6,485 bases of DNA from Actinomycetota bacterium (GTDB lineage Bacteria; Actinomycetota; Acidimicrobiia; Acidimicrobiales; JAHWKP01): positions 1 through 6,485 of the forward strand of contig JAHWKP010000097.1 of assembly GCA_019347775.1 (NCBI GenBank), given 5' to 3'. A program made the position numbers and the translations under genes. Shown here piece by piece: positions 6,185 through 6,485 of this stretch (position 1 is the first letter of the stretch; each line of letters starts with the position of its first letter). The notes below the pieces were generated by a model that saw only the letters and a program-made list of their open reading frames with translations, was not told where the DNA came from and did no database searches.

Positions 6185-6188
6185 TCCC

Positions 6189-6314
6189 ATGTCCGGGCGG
6201 GATCGGGGGGCCGCCCCTCCGGCGACCGTCCTGCGCACGGCTGACGCCGTGCTCCGGACCCTCACCGCCAGCGACGTCGCCTCCGGTGGACCCCCCGCCC
6301 CCGCCCTCGGATGA
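6189..6314 (+). CDS. Doubtful 41-aa small ORF between rpsA and coaE
   Basis: The ATG at 6189 lies 16 nt after the rpsA stop, and the frame ends in a TGA that overlaps the coaE start as ATGA (6311-6314), an arrangement typical of coupled genes. The product begins MSGRDRGAAPPATVLRTADA and has a possible amphipathic helix (about residues 13-32) with a loose VLRT repeat, then a Pro/Ala-rich end. Against it: there is no Shine-Dalgarno sequence, the region is very GC-rich so that open frames arise by chance, and several inverted repeats run through it, which fits a non-coding regulatory spacer equally well. I recognise no family. If it is not translated, the 138 bp between rpsA and coaE are non-coding. 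Confidence 0.2.
   Translation: MSGRDRGAAPPATVLRTADAVLRTLTASDVASGGPPAPALG
6195..6216 (+). repeat. GC hairpin GGGCGG-N10-CCGCCC after rpsA
   Basis: GGGCGG (6195-6200) can pair with CCGCCC (6211-6216) across a G-rich 10-nt loop. No T-run follows. It may add to a 3'-end structure of rpsA, but alternative pairings with the G-run in the loop are possible. Confidence 0.25.
6235..6252 (+). terminator. Strong hairpin in the rpsA-coaE spacer, possible U-less terminator or attenuator
   Basis: GCACGGC (6235-6241) and GCCGTGC (6246-6252) form a perfect 7-bp stem with a TGAC tetraloop, the most stable simple hairpin of the spacer. The sequence after it (TCCGGACCC) has no T-run, so classical intrinsic termination is not expected. 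It could reduce read-through from the highly expressed rpsA into coaE or define the rpsA 3' end. Confidence 0.4.
6263..6288. repeat. 26-bp interrupted palindrome upstream of coaE, candidate operator
   Basis: The core GCGACGTCGC (6271-6280) is a perfect 10-bp palindrome. It is flanked symmetrically, with 3-bp non-matching gaps, by CACCG (6263-6267) and CGGTG (6284-6288), so 10 of 13 position pairs obey dyad symmetry. It ends 22 bp before the coaE ATG. The lack of a loop favours a protein-binding DNA site over an RNA hairpin, but no regulator is known to me for it. Confidence 0.3.
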
Positions 6315-6485
6315 CTGCCATAGGGCTTACCGGGGGGATCGGCTCGGGGAAGAGCATGGTCGCAGCGCTTCTGGCTATTCGCGGCGCTTCGGTCGTCTCC
6401 GCGGACCGGATCGTGCATGACCTGCAAGAGCGCGGCGAGCCCGTGTTCGACGCGATCGTGGAGCAGTTCGGTGAGAAAGTGCTGT
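6311..6485 (+). CDS. coaE: Dephospho-CoA kinase, N-terminal 58 residues (runs off right edge)
   Basis: CoaE phosphorylates the 3'-hydroxyl of dephospho-CoA with ATP, the last step of coenzyme A synthesis, in the cytoplasm. The visible part starts MTAIGLTGG and carries the P-loop GGIGSGKS at residues 8-15, then the first helix and a strand ending VVSADRIVHDL (28-38). In most relatives the latter motif reads DAD; here the first Asp is Ser30 while the second, D32 (aligned with E. coli D33), is kept. The ATG at 6311 gives the usual distance to the P-loop, and no upstream in-frame start exists after an in-frame TGA at 6242. There is no clear ribosome-binding site. A location after rpsA matches the mycobacterial gene order. 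Roughly the last two thirds of the gene lie outside the window. Confidence 0.93.
   Translation, partial: MTAIGLTGGIGSGKSMVAALLAIRGASVVSADRIVHDLQERGEPVFDAIVEQFGEKVL

Noticed and set aside
6289..6308. Possible G-quadruplex on the minus strand (G-runs opposite the C-rich stretch before coaE)
   Set aside because: Only three separate runs of three or more G are present (3, 5 and 6 long), and none is long enough to split into two runs with a loop, so the four-run rule is not met.
5703..6314. A 203-codon plus-strand frame overlapping the 3' part of rpsA
   Set aside because: Most of it is an out-of-frame Ser/Arg/Pro-rich shadow of rpsA; only its last 41 codons, beyond rpsA, were kept as a doubtful small ORF.
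4655..6427. A 590-codon open frame on the minus strand opposite rpsA
   Set aside because: It mirrors the codon pattern of rpsA (Leu/Val/Asp/Glu-rich repeats opposite the acidic S1 protein) and crosses the rpsA leader, spacer and coaE start; no domain is visible.
1882..6485. Signs of a mobile element, phage or defence system
   Set aside because: No transposase, integrase, terminal repeats, tRNA-adjacent attachment site or CRISPR repeat was found; the gene order matches a conserved actinobacterial core locus.

Overview
The window reads as chromosomal housekeeping DNA from a high-GC actinobacterium. The base composition is strongly GC-rich, GTG starts are used, and an ANTAR-type response regulator, polA, rpsA (four S1 domains) and coaE lie in the order pdtaR - polA - rpsA - coaE. 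From memory this matches the Mycobacterium tuberculosis order around Rv1626 to Rv1631. The proteins diverge clearly from the mycobacterial ones and a different gene sits between pdtaR and polA, so a deep actinobacterial lineage (possibly Acidimicrobiia) is my best guess. That assignment is inference.

Layout. The left edge (1-309) holds the N-terminal part of an EamA/DMT-type membrane transporter on the minus strand. A 115-bp divergent region (310-424) contains a -10-like hexamer facing each way, each 8 nt from a start codon, which suggests two leaderless transcripts. Rightward, four tightly packed genes form a probable operon: an unrecognised 114-aa helical protein (425-769), the response regulator pdtaR (770-1345, starting directly after the previous stop), a cupredoxin-like lipoprotein (1342-1872, 4-nt overlap) and polA (1882-4581, 9-nt gap). 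polA ends in a hairpin that includes its stop codon. A 121-bp gap carries a candidate extended -10 promoter and a two-hairpin leader for rpsA (4703-6172). A 138-bp spacer rich in inverted repeats and holding a doubtful 41-aa ORF precedes coaE, which runs off the right edge.

Function. polA (repair and Okazaki-fragment processing), rpsA (translation initiation) and coaE (last step of CoA synthesis) are ordinary core genes. PdtaR should receive phosphate from a PdtaS-type kinase, which is not in this window, and act on RNA through its ANTAR domain. In M. tuberculosis the PdtaS/PdtaR pathway responds to copper and nitric oxide, so an overlapping gene for a lipoprotein with a complete His-Cys-His-Met type-1 copper ligand set is the most suggestive association here. 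I see no mobile element, CRISPR array, tRNA or rRNA. No wholly new system is evident; the points of interest are the copper-protein/PdtaR pairing, the unknown coiled-coil gene leading the operon, and the structured non-coding regions around rpsA.
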